Numbered from the stretch's first letter, positions 28,290 to 36,341 are shown. The stretch: DNA of 64,000 nucleotides from CAVPTL01 sp963708725 (GCA_963708725.1 CAVPTL010000008.1:496001-560000), one strand, 5' to 3'. The notes: generated by a model from the letters alone, not told the origin. Numbers and translations are program-made.

Positions 28290-28715
28290 ATGGACGAGCT
28301 TTATCGCGACAACATCCTCGATCACTACAAGAATCCCCGCAATTCGGGGCATCTTGAGGATCCGAGCGTCGAGGCCGACGGAGTCAATCCGCTCTGTGGC
28401 GACGAGCTGCACGTCGAGCTCAAGGTCGTCGACGGCGTGGTCGAGGACGTTCGCTACAACGGCCGCGGGTGCGCGATCAGCCAGGCCGCGGCGTCGATGC
28501 TCTCCGACGCGGTCAAGGGCCGCAAGGTCTCCGATGTCGAGCAGATGGGCAAGGAAGACGTGCTTGAGGAGCTGGGTATCCCGCTGACGCCGATCCGGCT
28601 CAAGTGCGCGTTGCTCTCGGTTGGCGTCCTGAAGGTCGCGCTGGCCGAGCTGAAGGGTGAGTCGATCCCCGCCGAGTGGGCATCCGACAACGAGATTACG
28701 TGGAAATCTCAGTAG
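28290..28715 (+). CDS. sufU: SufU sulfur-transfer protein (NifU/IscU-like)
   Basis: This 141-residue protein has the three Cys of the fold in NPLCGDEL, GRGCAISQAA and RLKCALL, with the SufU-type GRGCAIS loop. In Gram-positive bacteria SufU is a zinc-dependent sulfur acceptor for SufS, rather than a cluster scaffold. It starts at an ATG 18 bases after sufS and overlaps the Rieske gene by 16 bases. Confidence 0.94.
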   Translation: MDELYRDNILDHYKNPRNSGHLEDPSVEADGVNPLCGDELHVELKVVDGVVEDVRYNGRGCAISQAAASMLSDAVKGRKVSDVEQMGKEDVLEELGIPLTPIRLKCALLSVGVLKVALAELKGESIPAEWASDNEITWKSQ

Positions 28716-29002
28716 GGCCGGTCGACTCGGTTCCCGAGGGTGGGGTCAAGATCGTCCAGTCCGGCTCGTTGTTCGTGGGGGTGTACCGGATCGACGGTGA
28801 GCTGTATGCGATCGAGGATCGTTGCAGCCACGACGACGGTCCGCTGTGTGAGGGCGATCGCGACGGGTTCGAGGTGATCTGCCCGCGCCACGCGGCCCGG
28901 TTCGACCTTCGCACCGGCACGGTGCTGTCGCCGCCTGCGACCGAGAATGTCGAGACGTTCCCGATCGAGATTCGCGACGGGAACATCGTCGTGCTGGCGT
29001 AA
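28700..29002 (+). CDS. Rieske-type ferredoxin
   Basis: This protein of about 100 residues contains a [2Fe-2S] Rieske site: CSHDDGPLCEG (C-x-H) and CPRHAARFD (C-x2-H). It has no membrane anchor, so it resembles soluble non-haem Rieske ferredoxins. These are often the last gene of SUF operons in Gram-positive bacteria, presumably donating electrons for cluster assembly. The GTG at 28700 is preferred; an upstream GTG at 28676 would extend it by eight residues inside sufU. Confidence 0.9.
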   Translation: MEISVGPVDSVPEGGVKIVQSGSLFVGVYRIDGELYAIEDRCSHDDGPLCEGDRDGFEVICPRHAARFDLRTGTVLSPPATENVETFPIEIRDGNIVVLA

Positions 29003-29036
29003 CCTGGGCACCGTCGGTGATCTAGAGTGCTCTGGT

Positions 29037-29777
29037 ATGGAGCACCTCTCAGAAGCCACTCAGGAATACCTCGAACGGATCTATTGGCTGTACGAGGCCG
29101 GGATCGATCGCACGCAGGCAAATCTCGCCCGTGCGTTGCGGGTCTCCCAGCCCTCGGCCAGCGAAATGCTGCGGCGCATGGCCGACGACGATCTGGTCGA
29201 GCGCGACGAGCACAAGTTGATCAACTTCACCCAGCGCGGCAGGGACGTGGCCGAGCGGATCGTTGCCCGGCACCGCCTCGTCGAGGCGTATCTGGTGAAG
29301 GTCATGGGCATCCCGTGGGACGACGTCCATGAGGAAGCGCATGCCATGGAGCATTCGATCTCACCGCGGCTCGAAGCCAAGATGCTGGAGATGATCGGAA
29401 GCGTCAAGACCTGTCCGCACGGACACCCGATCGGCGACTATCCCCGGGTTCCCGGCGAGCCGATCCCTGCGGTGCCGGTTGGCAGCGAGATCACTGTGCT
29501 GCGGCTCGAGAACGAGGCCGAGGACATCCTCCATTACATGAAGGCCCACAACATCGAGCCGGGCGACGCCTATACGGTCACCGCTCGCGGCGGTGATGGC
29601 GAAGAGGCGTTCACCCAGCTCCAGCCGTCCGGAGCCGGCGACTCCATTGAGATCGATGACCGGCTCGCGCGAACGGTCTCGGTACGCGTCGACACTCGCG
29701 GAGACGGCGCAACCTCCGCTCTCGGCGAAGCCAGCCCCGAACTTCAACTATTGGGCGCCGACCAATGGGGCATGTGA
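29037..29777 (+). CDS. DtxR/MntR-family metal-dependent repressor
   Basis: This 246-residue protein has an N-terminal winged helix (about 5-60: ATQEYLERIYWL ... VSQPSASEMLRRMADDDLV), then the dimerisation and metal-binding domain with HRLVEAYLV and EEAHAMEHSIS. An SH3/FeoA-like C-terminal domain follows (about 150-225). This is the layout of iron or manganese sensors such as IdeR. The ATG at 29037 follows a TAGAGT box by eight bases. Lying directly after the SUF operon, it is a good candidate for linking iron status to cluster assembly; this is inference. Confidence 0.9.
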   Translation: MEHLSEATQEYLERIYWLYEAGIDRTQANLARALRVSQPSASEMLRRMADDDLVERDEHKLINFTQRGRDVAERIVARHRLVEAYLVKVMGIPWDDVHEEAHAMEHSISPRLEAKMLEMIGSVKTCPHGHPIGDYPRVPGEPIPAVPVGSEITVLRLENEAEDILHYMKAHNIEPGDAYTVTARGGDGEEAFTQLQPSGAGDSIEIDDRLARTVSVRVDTRGDGATSALGEASPELQLLGADQWGM

Positions 29778-29902
29778 GGCTGGTCCCCGCCGATTCTGGC
29801 GGCGTCCCACGCGGCGGTGCGGTGCTCAACGTGCCGTTGGCACGCCTCCGCTCCGCCCGCCGCTCGATCCTTGCCACAATCGCCGGGTCCTGCGCCTCAT
29901 GG

Positions 29903-29935
29903 GTGAATAAATGGTGCCAGGCACCATTTATTCAC
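29903..29935. repeat. Palindromic repeat, copy 2 (ATT type)
   Basis: A perfect 33-bp palindrome centred on one A (29919), identical to copy 1 at 402-434. It sits downstream of the DtxR-type gene, 126 bases after its stop. The bases around it (29778-29991) hold no gene that I can support. Confidence 0.9.
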
Positions 29936-29964
29936 GAGACAGTTCCGGCGCTGATTCGTGACAG

Positions 29965-29995
29965 GTGAATAACGGTGCCAGGCACGGTTATTCAT
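29965..29995. repeat. Palindromic repeat, copy 3 (C type, slightly degenerate)
   Basis: A 31-bp palindrome with left arm GTGAATAACGGTGCC and right arm GGCACGGTTATTCAT, which has two changes from perfect symmetry. It overlaps the stop codon (29992-29994) of the minus-strand pRiA4b-type gene. It lies only 29 bases from copy 2. Confidence 0.85.
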
Positions 29996-30456
29996 TCGTC
30001 GTTCCAGTCGTAGTTCGTCCGGCCGTACTGGTCGGGTATCCATCCCCACCCCCAGAGCGGCACCGGCAGTTCCGGGGGAGGTGATTCGTACTCGACGCGC
30101 GGGTCGACCTTCTCGGCCAGCACCTGACAGCGGTGGTGCCAGTTGTCCCCGAAGTCAAAGGTGTACTCGAACTCGTCGCCGGGGCTCACCGCAGACGCAA
30201 CCTTCACCACCGTGGAATCCAGCCATGGCGGCCCATCGACTTCCATTTCTGGCCAGCCGATCTGACGCCCGTCGGCCAGCTCGAAGCCGTGCAGGTGCGA
30301 CAGATCCCAGCGTGCGAACGCCAGGTCGATTGCCTCCGAGAGTGCACTGAACGAATGCCCGGGCCCGACCATCATCACGCGACCCGGCGGCGGATCGCAC
30401 ACGATGCCGCACCCGCTCAAGAGATCAACTCGGATCTGCAACCACGTTCGAGCCAT
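29992..30456 (-). CDS. Plasmid pRiA4b ORF-3-like protein
   Basis: This 154-residue protein matches the pRiA4b ORF-3 family by the pattern ALSEAIDLAFARWDLSHLHGFEL followed by FEYTFDFGDNWHHRCQV, whose (Y/F)DFGDxWxH core is the family hallmark. Family members are found on plasmids and as passenger genes of transposons such as IS1096; their function is unknown. Palindromic repeats flank it closely, copy 3 overlapping its stop and copy 4 lying 31 bases before its start. A TAGCCT box ends seven bases before the ATG, and the base run TTCACG 17 bases further upstream comes from the edge of copy 4. Confidence 0.82.
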   Translation of the reverse strand: MARTWLQIRVDLLSGCGIVCDPPPGRVMMVGPGHSFSALSEAIDLAFARWDLSHLHGFELADGRQIGWPEMEVDGPPWLDSTVVKVASAVSPGDEFEYTFDFGDNWHHRCQVLAEKVDPRVEYESPPPELPVPLWGWGWIPDQYGRTNYDWNDE

Positions 30457-30487
30457 GATCGACAGGCTAGCAGTGAGGCTGCTGGCC

Positions 30488-30518
30488 GTGAATAACGGTG
30501 CCTGGCACCGTTATTCAC
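30488..30518. repeat. Palindromic repeat, copy 4 (C type)
   Basis: A perfect 31-bp palindrome centred on a T at 30503, with arms GTGAATAACGGTGCC and its exact complement. With copy 3 it brackets the pRiA4b-type gene in a segment of 554 bases. It lies eight bases from the terminal hairpin of the candidate RNA at 30527-30765. Confidence 0.9.
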
Positions 30519-30526
30519 TTAAATGA

Positions 30527-30563
30527 CGACGGGGCGGTTTGGTTTCCCAAACTCGCCCCGTCG
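30527..30563 (-). terminator. Strong GNRA-capped hairpin, probable terminator
   Basis: Read on the minus strand, a 16-bp stem (CGACGGGGCG, one bulged A, GTTTGG) is closed by a GAAA tetraloop. No long T tract follows, which is common for actinobacterial terminators. GNRA loops favour the minus-strand RNA; the plus strand would have a TTTC loop. Confidence 0.7.
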
Positions 30564-30765
30564 CGGCGATATCGCTTGAATTAGGTAGCGGCGATTGCCT
30601 TGGTTTCCGGCCACCCTCCCGGAGGAGGTGGCGGAGGCTATCCCAACGCCGGCTGCAGCGATTCCCTCATCGGTTCAGGGACTCGCCCCTACCCGCGAGC
30701 ACCTCCACTCGCCCGTCTTGAACCATCTAACAAGTCGGACCACCTCCTTTCCGTGGTGGCGGAAT
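30527..30765 (-). ncRNA. Candidate structured non-coding RNA
   Basis: This stretch between the sedolisin and pRiA4b genes is nearly all foldable on the minus strand. In 5' to 3' order: hairpin CCACC/GGTGG (30759-30740); hairpin GCGAG-TGGAGGTG-CTCGC (30712-30695); a long-range helix of 11 pairs with one G-G mismatch (30693-30683 with 30594-30584). The helix encloses hairpin TCCCT/AGGGA (30681-30663) and hairpin GCCAC-CTCC-TCCG-GGAG-GTGGC with one bulge (30632-30610). The RNA ends in the GNRA-capped hairpin at 30563-30527. The cUNCGg and GNRA loops both occur only in minus-strand RNA. Short coupled reading frames also exist (ATG at 30726, then ATG at 30670), so a leader-peptide function is an alternative. 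It matches no RNA family I know. Confidence 0.5.
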
Positions 30766-30800
30766 GTTAGCAACGCTCGAGGATGAAGGCCAGCCGAAAT

Positions 30801-32195
30801 TCATCGACCTGCCAGCTCGTGCACCAGGTGATAACCGTTCGGCGTCCCAACGCCGCTTGCCATGTCGTACCCGGCTCGCGCCTTGGTGCCCTGCACGGTG
30901 AATACGGGGTTGTTGTTGGCGTCGGTCAACGTGAAGGTGTTGTCGCCACGGGTGATGTCGACGATTCCACGAGCATGCGCGGTTGACAGCCGGTAGAGCT
31001 TCGGATTGAGAAGCCCCAACCGGCGCCCGGCCACCTGGTCGGCAACCGCGGTGACGCCCGCGAACATGGGGCTCGACGCACTGGTGCCGCCGTAGATCCC
31101 CCACGACGGTCCGTCTGGTGCGAAGCTCGTGAAGACATCGACCCCGCCATCGACTGCGGCGGTCATGCTGATGTCCGGCGTTGCCCGCCACGCTCCAGCG
31201 TCGGTGTTGACGCCGCGCTGATACCACGGTCGCGCAAAGACGTGGGACTGGCTGCCGCCGCCCGAGGCGTCGATTCCGACCGGGATGTCGTTCCAGACAT
31301 TGTCCGGTGCGATCCGCGTGCCACTGGCGTTGAGGTGCAGCTGCGTGCCACCGACGCTCGTCACCAGCGGATCACTCTGCGGCCAGCTCAGCACCTGGTG
31401 GCGGTAGAGGTCGGTTCCGTTGGCCTTGTAGTCGGTGGGGCCGGTGTCGCCTGAGGATGACACCAGCGTCACACCGTGACGTGTGGCGCTCTTGAACGCG
31501 TATCGCAGCGAGCGAATCGCGTCCGCGCTTGGGAACGTCTCCTCCGTGGCCCCGAAGCTCATCGAGATCACGTCACCGATGTGGCGGTTCACCAGCTTCT
31601 GGATCGATGTCATCAGCTGGGGCATATCGGACAGGCCCTCGTTCTCGGACACCGGCGTGGCGGCGATCACGAGCCTGGCCCTGGGCGCCAGCGCATGTGC
31701 GTACTCGACGTCGAGCGTCGTTTCCTGACCCCAGCCGACCATGTCGTCGTTCGTCGGGTCAAACGCCGGGATCTTGCCGGCGAGAGCGACGGTGCGGATA
31801 GACGGCGGTGCGGGCAGACCGAAAGCACGGTCAAAGACTCCGAGATCATGCTTGATCGTCGGCGAGCCGAACGATTCGAGCAGGACGATCGTGCGTCCCT
31901 GGCCCTGGTTGCCGCCGGCGTAGAGGCGCTTCATCTTGTAAGCCGTCTGGATCTGTGTTGGCCCATAACACGAGATCTGGAACTGCGCCTGACAATCTGC
32001 CAGCGTCGGTGGTGCCGGTGCTCCTCGGAGGATGATCCGGGTTTGGCCGGCGCCGAGCCTCAGATGGCCGGCAGCAGCCTTGGTTGCAGTCACCGCGGGT
32101 GCGGGTGACAGCATCGGTCGGGCCGATGCCGACGCGACCGTTAACAGTGTGATTGCCGTTGCACATGCGGCAATCCGTCCAGCGTGCCACTTCAT
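30801..32195 (-). CDS. Secreted S53 (sedolisin) family serine peptidase
   Basis: This 464-residue protein has a signal peptide (IAACATAITLLTVASASA) and a sedolisin catalytic domain. The catalytic Glu and Asp are in ETTLDVEYAHALAP, the oxyanion Asp in SSSGDTG and the nucleophile Ser in GGTSASSPMFAG. A calcium-site region (DITRGDNTFT) lies near the C-terminus. The usual long N-terminal propeptide is short here (about 90 residues), so autoprocessing may differ from pepstatin-insensitive relatives. Sedolisins are acid-active endopeptidases; this one would act outside the cell. Confidence 0.9.
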   Translation of the reverse strand: MKWHAGRIAACATAITLLTVASASARPMLSPAPAVTATKAAAGHLRLGAGQTRIILRGAPAPPTLADCQAQFQISCYGPTQIQTAYKMKRLYAGGNQGQGRTIVLLESFGSPTIKHDLGVFDRAFGLPAPPSIRTVALAGKIPAFDPTNDDMVGWGQETTLDVEYAHALAPRARLVIAATPVSENEGLSDMPQLMTSIQKLVNRHIGDVISMSFGATEETFPSADAIRSLRYAFKSATRHGVTLVSSSGDTGPTDYKANGTDLYRHQVLSWPQSDPLVTSVGGTQLHLNASGTRIAPDNVWNDIPVGIDASGGGSQSHVFARPWYQRGVNTDAGAWRATPDISMTAAVDGGVDVFTSFAPDGPSWGIYGGTSASSPMFAGVTAVADQVAGRRLGLLNPKLYRLSTAHARGIVDITRGDNTFTLTDANNNPVFTVQGTKARAGYDMASGVGTPNGYHLVHELAGR

Positions 32196-32228
32196 TTTGG
32201 ACCCCCTGCTTGTTGGGTGCAGGGAGCG

Positions 32229-33071
32229 TTATACCCGGATGTAGGAATCGCGCAACGCACTCGGCTCGACACCGAGGTCGCGGCGTGCCGGGGCGATGTC
32301 GCACTGGGTGCCGGCGAGCAGCATCACGATCTGTTCGCGGGTCACTTTGAGTGGCGGGGGAAAGTGCTTGAGCACCACGGTTTGGGCCTTCATCAGACCT
32401 GCCGGGATGTGGAGCTTGCGCGGCGGGTTGCGGTCGGTCACGCGGGCGAGCTCGTCGAGTAGGTCGTTGAACTCGAACACTTCAGGGCCGCCCAGTTCGT
32501 ACTGGCGGCCCACGGTCTGGGGCCGTTCGAGCGCCGCGACGAAGGCGGTCACCACGTCCTCGACCCAGATCGGCTGGTGGCGATACTTCCCGTTGCCGAT
32601 CACCGGGGCCACAGGGCCCTTGAGCAGGCTCTCGAACGCCTTGAGCGCCCCACCATCGGCCCCGAACACGAAGCTCGGTTTGAATACCGTCCAGTCGCGA
32701 TCGCTGGCGGTGACCGCCTGGACCGCCTCCCACTTCGTCTTCCAGTAGCGGGTCAGTGGGGCGTGTTCGGCGCTCACCCCCAGCGCGCTCATGTGCAGGA
32801 ACCGCTCGACCCGGGCCGTGGCGGCCGCCGCCAGCAGGTTGCGTGTGCCACCCGCGTTCACGGCCTCGAACTGCTCGTCGCTGCCGTCCAGGATGGCGAC
32901 CAGATGGGCGATCGCATCGACCCCATCGACCGCCTCGGCGACCGAGCGCGGGTCGGTGACGTCACCGCCTGTCTGGCGGGAGAAGCGCACTACCTCGTGG
33001 CCGTGTCGCTCGAAGCCCGCCGCGACCCGCGTCCCGATGTACCCCGAGGCGCCGGTGACCAGGATCCTCAT
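32229..33071 (-). CDS. NAD(P)-dependent short-chain reductase, NDUFA9-like
   Basis: This 280-residue atypical short-chain dehydrogenase begins with the nucleotide-binding ILVTGASGYIGTRVAAGF and continues with VDAIAHLVAILDG, FLHMSALGVS and YWKTKWEAVQAV (Tyr-x3-Lys position altered to Y-x-x-K). KPSFVFGADGG and QPIWVEDVVTAFVAAL follow, as in the NAD-binding complex I subunit NDUFA9-like and NmrA-like groups. Its reaction is unknown. The ATG overlaps the dcd stop (ATGA), so it is translated downstream of dcd. Confidence 0.85.
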   Translation of the reverse strand: MRILVTGASGYIGTRVAAGFERHGHEVVRFSRQTGGDVTDPRSVAEAVDGVDAIAHLVAILDGSDEQFEAVNAGGTRNLLAAAATARVERFLHMSALGVSAEHAPLTRYWKTKWEAVQAVTASDRDWTVFKPSFVFGADGGALKAFESLLKGPVAPVIGNGKYRHQPIWVEDVVTAFVAALERPQTVGRQYELGGPEVFEFNDLLDELARVTDRNPPRKLHIPAGLMKAQTVVLKHFPPPLKVTREQIVMLLAGTQCDIAPARRDLGVEPSALRDSYIRV

Positions 33072-33643
33072 GCCGGTGGCGCGAAGTTGAGGTGGTAGCG
33101 GCTGGGGGTCGGCTCGGCCTTGCCGCCCTGATACTTGGAGCCGAGCGCCCCAGATCCGTACGGGTTGTCGGCCGGTGTGGTCAGGGTCATGAAGCTCAGC
33201 TGCGCGATCCGCATCCCCGGATACACGGTGATCGGGAGGTTCGCGACGTTGGCCAGCTCCAGCGTGATGTGTCCGTCGAAGCCTGCGTCGACCACGCCCG
33301 CGGTCTGGTGCACGACCAGTCCGAGCCGTCCCAGCGAGCTCTTTCCGTCGAGCGTTGCCACGATGTCGTCGGGCAGTGAGATGCGTTCCGCCACGACGCC
33401 GAGCACGAACTCGCCTGGGTGCAGGATGAACGCCTCCCCGCCCGTCACCGTGACCAGCTCGGTCAGATCCTCCATCGGAACCTTGACATCGATGTACGGG
33501 TAGCGGGAGTTGCGAAAGACGCGAAATGCGTCACCGACCGTGACGTCGACCGAGCACGGCTGCACCAGCGCATCGTCGAACGGGTCGATTCGGATCCGTC
33601 CGGCAGCGATCTCTTCGCGGATCGTGCGGTCGGAGAGCACCAT
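33068..33643 (-). CDS. dcd: dCTP deaminase, probably dUMP-forming
   Basis: This 191-residue enzyme deaminates dCTP for dTMP synthesis. Family motifs are SVDVTVGDAFRVF, ATLDGKSSLGRLGLVVHQTAG, DAGFDGHITLELANVANLPI and the C-terminal GSKYQGGKAEPTPSR. The HQTAGVVDAGF segment resembles the bifunctional deaminase/dUTPase of mycobacteria, which releases dUMP directly. That assignment is by resemblance and would explain the lack of a dut gene here. It is divergent from the gabT-like gene. Confidence 0.92.
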   Translation of the reverse strand: MVLSDRTIREEIAAGRIRIDPFDDALVQPCSVDVTVGDAFRVFRNSRYPYIDVKVPMEDLTELVTVTGGEAFILHPGEFVLGVVAERISLPDDIVATLDGKSSLGRLGLVVHQTAGVVDAGFDGHITLELANVANLPITVYPGMRIAQLSFMTLTTPADNPYGSGALGSKYQGGKAEPTPSRYHLNFAPPA

Positions 33644-33673
33644 GACCGCGAAGTCTAGTTTGATTCGGGCATC

Positions 33674-33703
33674 TTGGGTTTGTGCAAAGCCCCGTGGTAA
33701 CCT
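33674..33703 (+). promoter_or_regulatory. Promoter of the gabT-like gene
   Basis: TTGGGT (33674-33679) and TAACCT (33698-33703) are separated by 18 bases. A leader of about 32 bases follows, carrying the strong ribosome site AAGGAGGTGG (33728-33737) before the GTG at 33742. Confidence 0.55.
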
Positions 33704-33741
33704 GAATCGCTTTTGCTGGGCCAGACCAAGGAGGTGGTTTT

Positions 33742-35094
33742 GTGGGCAAGACCGTCGATCTGCGCACCGAGGTGCCCGGTCCCAAGTCGCGTGCGATCCT
33801 CGATCGCAAGGCTGCTGTGGTTGCGAACTTCAAGGATATTTGGATGCCTGTGGTCATCGATCACGCGCATGGCTGTGTGGTCACCGATGTCGATGGCAAC
33901 ACCTTCCTGGATTGGTCGGGCGGAATCGGGTGTCTCAACGTCGGGCATACCAATGCCGCCGTTTCGCGCGCGCTTCACGACCAGATCGACAAGTTCTTGC
34001 ACACCGACTTCACGATCGTTCCCTACGAGGCGTACGTGACGCTGGCCGAGAGGCTGTTGGCGGTCGCACCGATCTCGGGGCCCAAGAAGGCCGCCTTTTT
34101 CAACTCCGGTGCCGAGGCCGTCGAAAACGCGGTCAAGGTTGCGAAGCTCGCCACCGGGCGCCAGGCCGTGATCGCGTTTGAGGGAGCGTTTCACGGCCGC
34201 ACGTTGATGGCGATGTCGCTGACGTCCAAGCCGCACCCGTACAAGGCGGGAATGGGCCCCTTCGCGGCGGAGGTCTACCGGGCGCCATTCCCCAACCCGT
34301 ACCGATGGGTGGGGAGCGATCCCTCCAAAGAGGCGCTCGCCGAGCTGCGGCGGATGTTCACCACCCATGTCGCCGCCGAGAACGTCGCGGCGATCGTGGT
34401 GGAGCCGGTGCAGGGTGAGGGCGGGTTCGTGGTACCGCCCACCGACTTCTTCCGCGGTCTGCGGGAGATCGCCGATGAGTACGGGATCGTGCTGATCGTG
34501 GACGAGGTGCAGTCGGGCTTTGGGCGCACCGGGAAGTTCTTCGCGATCGAGCACTTCGGTGTCGAGCCCGACCTGATCACGGTCGCCAAGTCGATCGCCG
34601 CAGGGGTTCCGATGTCGGGGGTGCTGGGTCGGGCGGAGTTGATGGACGCTCCTCACGATTCGGCCATCGGCGGAACCTATGTGGGTTCGCCGCTCGGGTG
34701 CGTGGCCGCGCTCGCCGTGTTGGACGAGATCGAGGGGCGTGACTTGCTGGGGCGAGGAACGGCGATCGGTGAGCGTATCCGTGATCGCTTCGAGGGCTTT
34801 GCCCGGCTGCACCCGCAGATCGGCGACGTGCGCGGTCTGGGCCCGATGCTCGCGCTCGAGTTCGTCACCGACCCCGAGACGAAGGAGCCGGCCTCGGCCA
34901 TCGCCACCGCTGTCTTCGAACAGTCTGCCCAGCGCGGCTTGATCCTGCTCAAGGCCGGTCTCGACGGTAACTGCATCCGTGTGCTGGTGCCGCTGGTCGC
35001 GACCGACGAGCAGCTCGACGAGGCGCTGGACATCCTGTCCCAGGCGATCGCGGTGGCCTGCGGCGCACCCGCGCTCGCGGCCGCCGGGGACTAA
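33742..35094 (+). CDS. gabT: Class III aminotransferase, 4-aminobutyrate type
   Basis: This 450-residue PLP enzyme has the class III aminotransferase features FFNSGAEAVENAVKVAK, FEGAFHGRTLMAMSLT, VEPVQGEGG, VDEVQSGFGRTGKFFA and the PLP Lys in ITVAKSIAAGVPMSG. These closely follow 4-aminobutyrate aminotransferases, which convert GABA to succinate semialdehyde; ornithine or other omega-amino acids are alternatives. No succinate-semialdehyde dehydrogenase is adjacent. Start GTG with AAGGAGGTGG five bases upstream, the strongest ribosome site in the window. Confidence 0.88.
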   Translation: MGKTVDLRTEVPGPKSRAILDRKAAVVANFKDIWMPVVIDHAHGCVVTDVDGNTFLDWSGGIGCLNVGHTNAAVSRALHDQIDKFLHTDFTIVPYEAYVTLAERLLAVAPISGPKKAAFFNSGAEAVENAVKVAKLATGRQAVIAFEGAFHGRTLMAMSLTSKPHPYKAGMGPFAAEVYRAPFPNPYRWVGSDPSKEALAELRRMFTTHVAAENVAAIVVEPVQGEGGFVVPPTDFFRGLREIADEYGIVLIVDEVQSGFGRTGKFFAIEHFGVEPDLITVAKSIAAGVPMSGVLGRAELMDAPHDSAIGGTYVGSPLGCVAALAVLDEIEGRDLLGRGTAIGERIRDRFEGFARLHPQIGDVRGLGPMLALEFVTDPETKEPASAIATAVFEQSAQRGLILLKAGLDGNCIRVLVPLVATDEQLDEALDILSQAIAVACGAPALAAAGD

Positions 35095-36302
35095 GCCGCC
35101 ACCGCGTCCTTGCTGCGGTCCTCGACGACCGCAGCGGGGCGCCGGGCGGCGCGCATCGTCGGTACCAGGATGCCGGCTGCCAGCACGCAGCCGAGCGCGG
35201 CCAGGCCATAGGCACCGCGCACGCCGAGTACGTTGATGATCAGTCCCGCAAACGGGAACGACAGGGCAAATGCACACATCGCCGCCGCCTCGGTGGCGGA
35301 GTTGACCCGGGCGCGTACAGCGTCGGGAGTGAATCGCTGGATGATCGTGAGCTCAGCCACGCTGACGGTTCCCTCCGAAAGGCCGGCCACGATCATGCCG
35401 ATCATCGCGACCTCGAAGATTGGTGCGCCGGCGACCACCGCGAAACCCAGGCCGATCAGCACACAGCCCCAGATCATCGTGGCGCTCTCGTTTCTCCGCG
35501 CGGTGACCCGTCCCAGGAATGAGCCGACGATTGCACCACCGCCCCAGCACGAGGCGATGATGCCGTAGCCGGCCGCTCCCAGGCCGAACAGATGGGCGAG
35601 CGGAAGTTCGGCGACCAGGATCGGCCCAAGCAGGAAGAGCAGCACCATCCACGCTGCCGTCATTCCTCGCAGCACGGGCGAGTGCCACACGAACGTGAAT
35701 CCGGCGCGCAGCTCTCCGTGTTCTCCCGCGTGAGCCACGCGGCCGCCGAAGTTCCCCGAGACCGACGCGACCATGCCGGCCGCCGTCAGCGCTGCGACGG
35801 CCGAGATCGCGAACACTGCCGAGGCTCCCACCGCAGCGGCCAGCACGCCGCCACACAGTGGTCCGAGCAACGCGCCCACGTTTCGGCCGACCGAGATCGT
35901 CGAGTTGGCCCACTCGAGCCGGTCGTCACTCACCAGATTGGGCACGCTGGCGCTCGACGCCGGCATGAACGGCGCCTGGGCGAGACTGCCGAGGGCCGCC
36001 AGTGCGACCAGCAGCACCGGCGCTCGCGTGAACACCATCCCGAGTGCAAACACGCTGGTCGCGAGTTCGGCCGTGATCATCACCAGACGCCGGTCGTAGC
36101 GGTCGCCCAGAGCGCCCGCAACCGGCGCCACCAGTCCCGCGGTGGCGATCGTGAAAAACAGCGCGGCCGACATCCACACGGTCGAATGCGTGCGGGCGTA
36201 GACGGCCACCATGAGGGCGATCCAACCGGCTTCCCAGCCGGTGACCGAGATCGCGCGGCCGACGGCGAGGCGGTGAATTGCGGTTGTTGGTGCGGTGGTC
36301 AC
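35091..36302 (-). CDS. Major facilitator superfamily transporter
   Basis: This 403-residue protein with about 12 membrane helices has the MFS loop motif GALGDRYDRRLVMI between helices 2 and 3, as in the enterobactin-exporter-like and drug-efflux branch. The GTG at 36302 is chosen because TGGAG precedes it by nine bases; the in-frame extension to 36482 lacks features of a protein. Upstream in its leader is a GC-rich hairpin (36342-36359). The substrate is unknown. It ends in a four-base overlap with the convergent aminotransferase gene. Confidence 0.85.
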   Translation of the reverse strand: MTTAPTTAIHRLAVGRAISVTGWEAGWIALMVAVYARTHSTVWMSAALFFTIATAGLVAPVAGALGDRYDRRLVMITAELATSVFALGMVFTRAPVLLVALAALGSLAQAPFMPASSASVPNLVSDDRLEWANSTISVGRNVGALLGPLCGGVLAAAVGASAVFAISAVAALTAAGMVASVSGNFGGRVAHAGEHGELRAGFTFVWHSPVLRGMTAAWMVLLFLLGPILVAELPLAHLFGLGAAGYGIIASCWGGGAIVGSFLGRVTARRNESATMIWGCVLIGLGFAVVAGAPIFEVAMIGMIVAGLSEGTVSVAELTIIQRFTPDAVRARVNSATEAAAMCAFALSFPFAGLIINVLGVRGAYGLAALGCVLAAGILVPTMRAARRPAAVVEDRSKDAVAA

Positions 36303-36341
36303 GAACGAGTCTCCAGACAAGCAGGACGGCGGGGGAGGTGC

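Noticed and set aside
29765..29968. Plus-strand frame crossing palindrome copy 2
   Set aside because: It has no start signal and its sequence is explained by the DtxR gene end and the repeat.
30527..30765. tmRNA, RNase P RNA, SRP RNA or 6S RNA
   Set aside because: No CCA end or tag frame, no RNase P core sequences, no SRP loop, and not one long interrupted hairpin.
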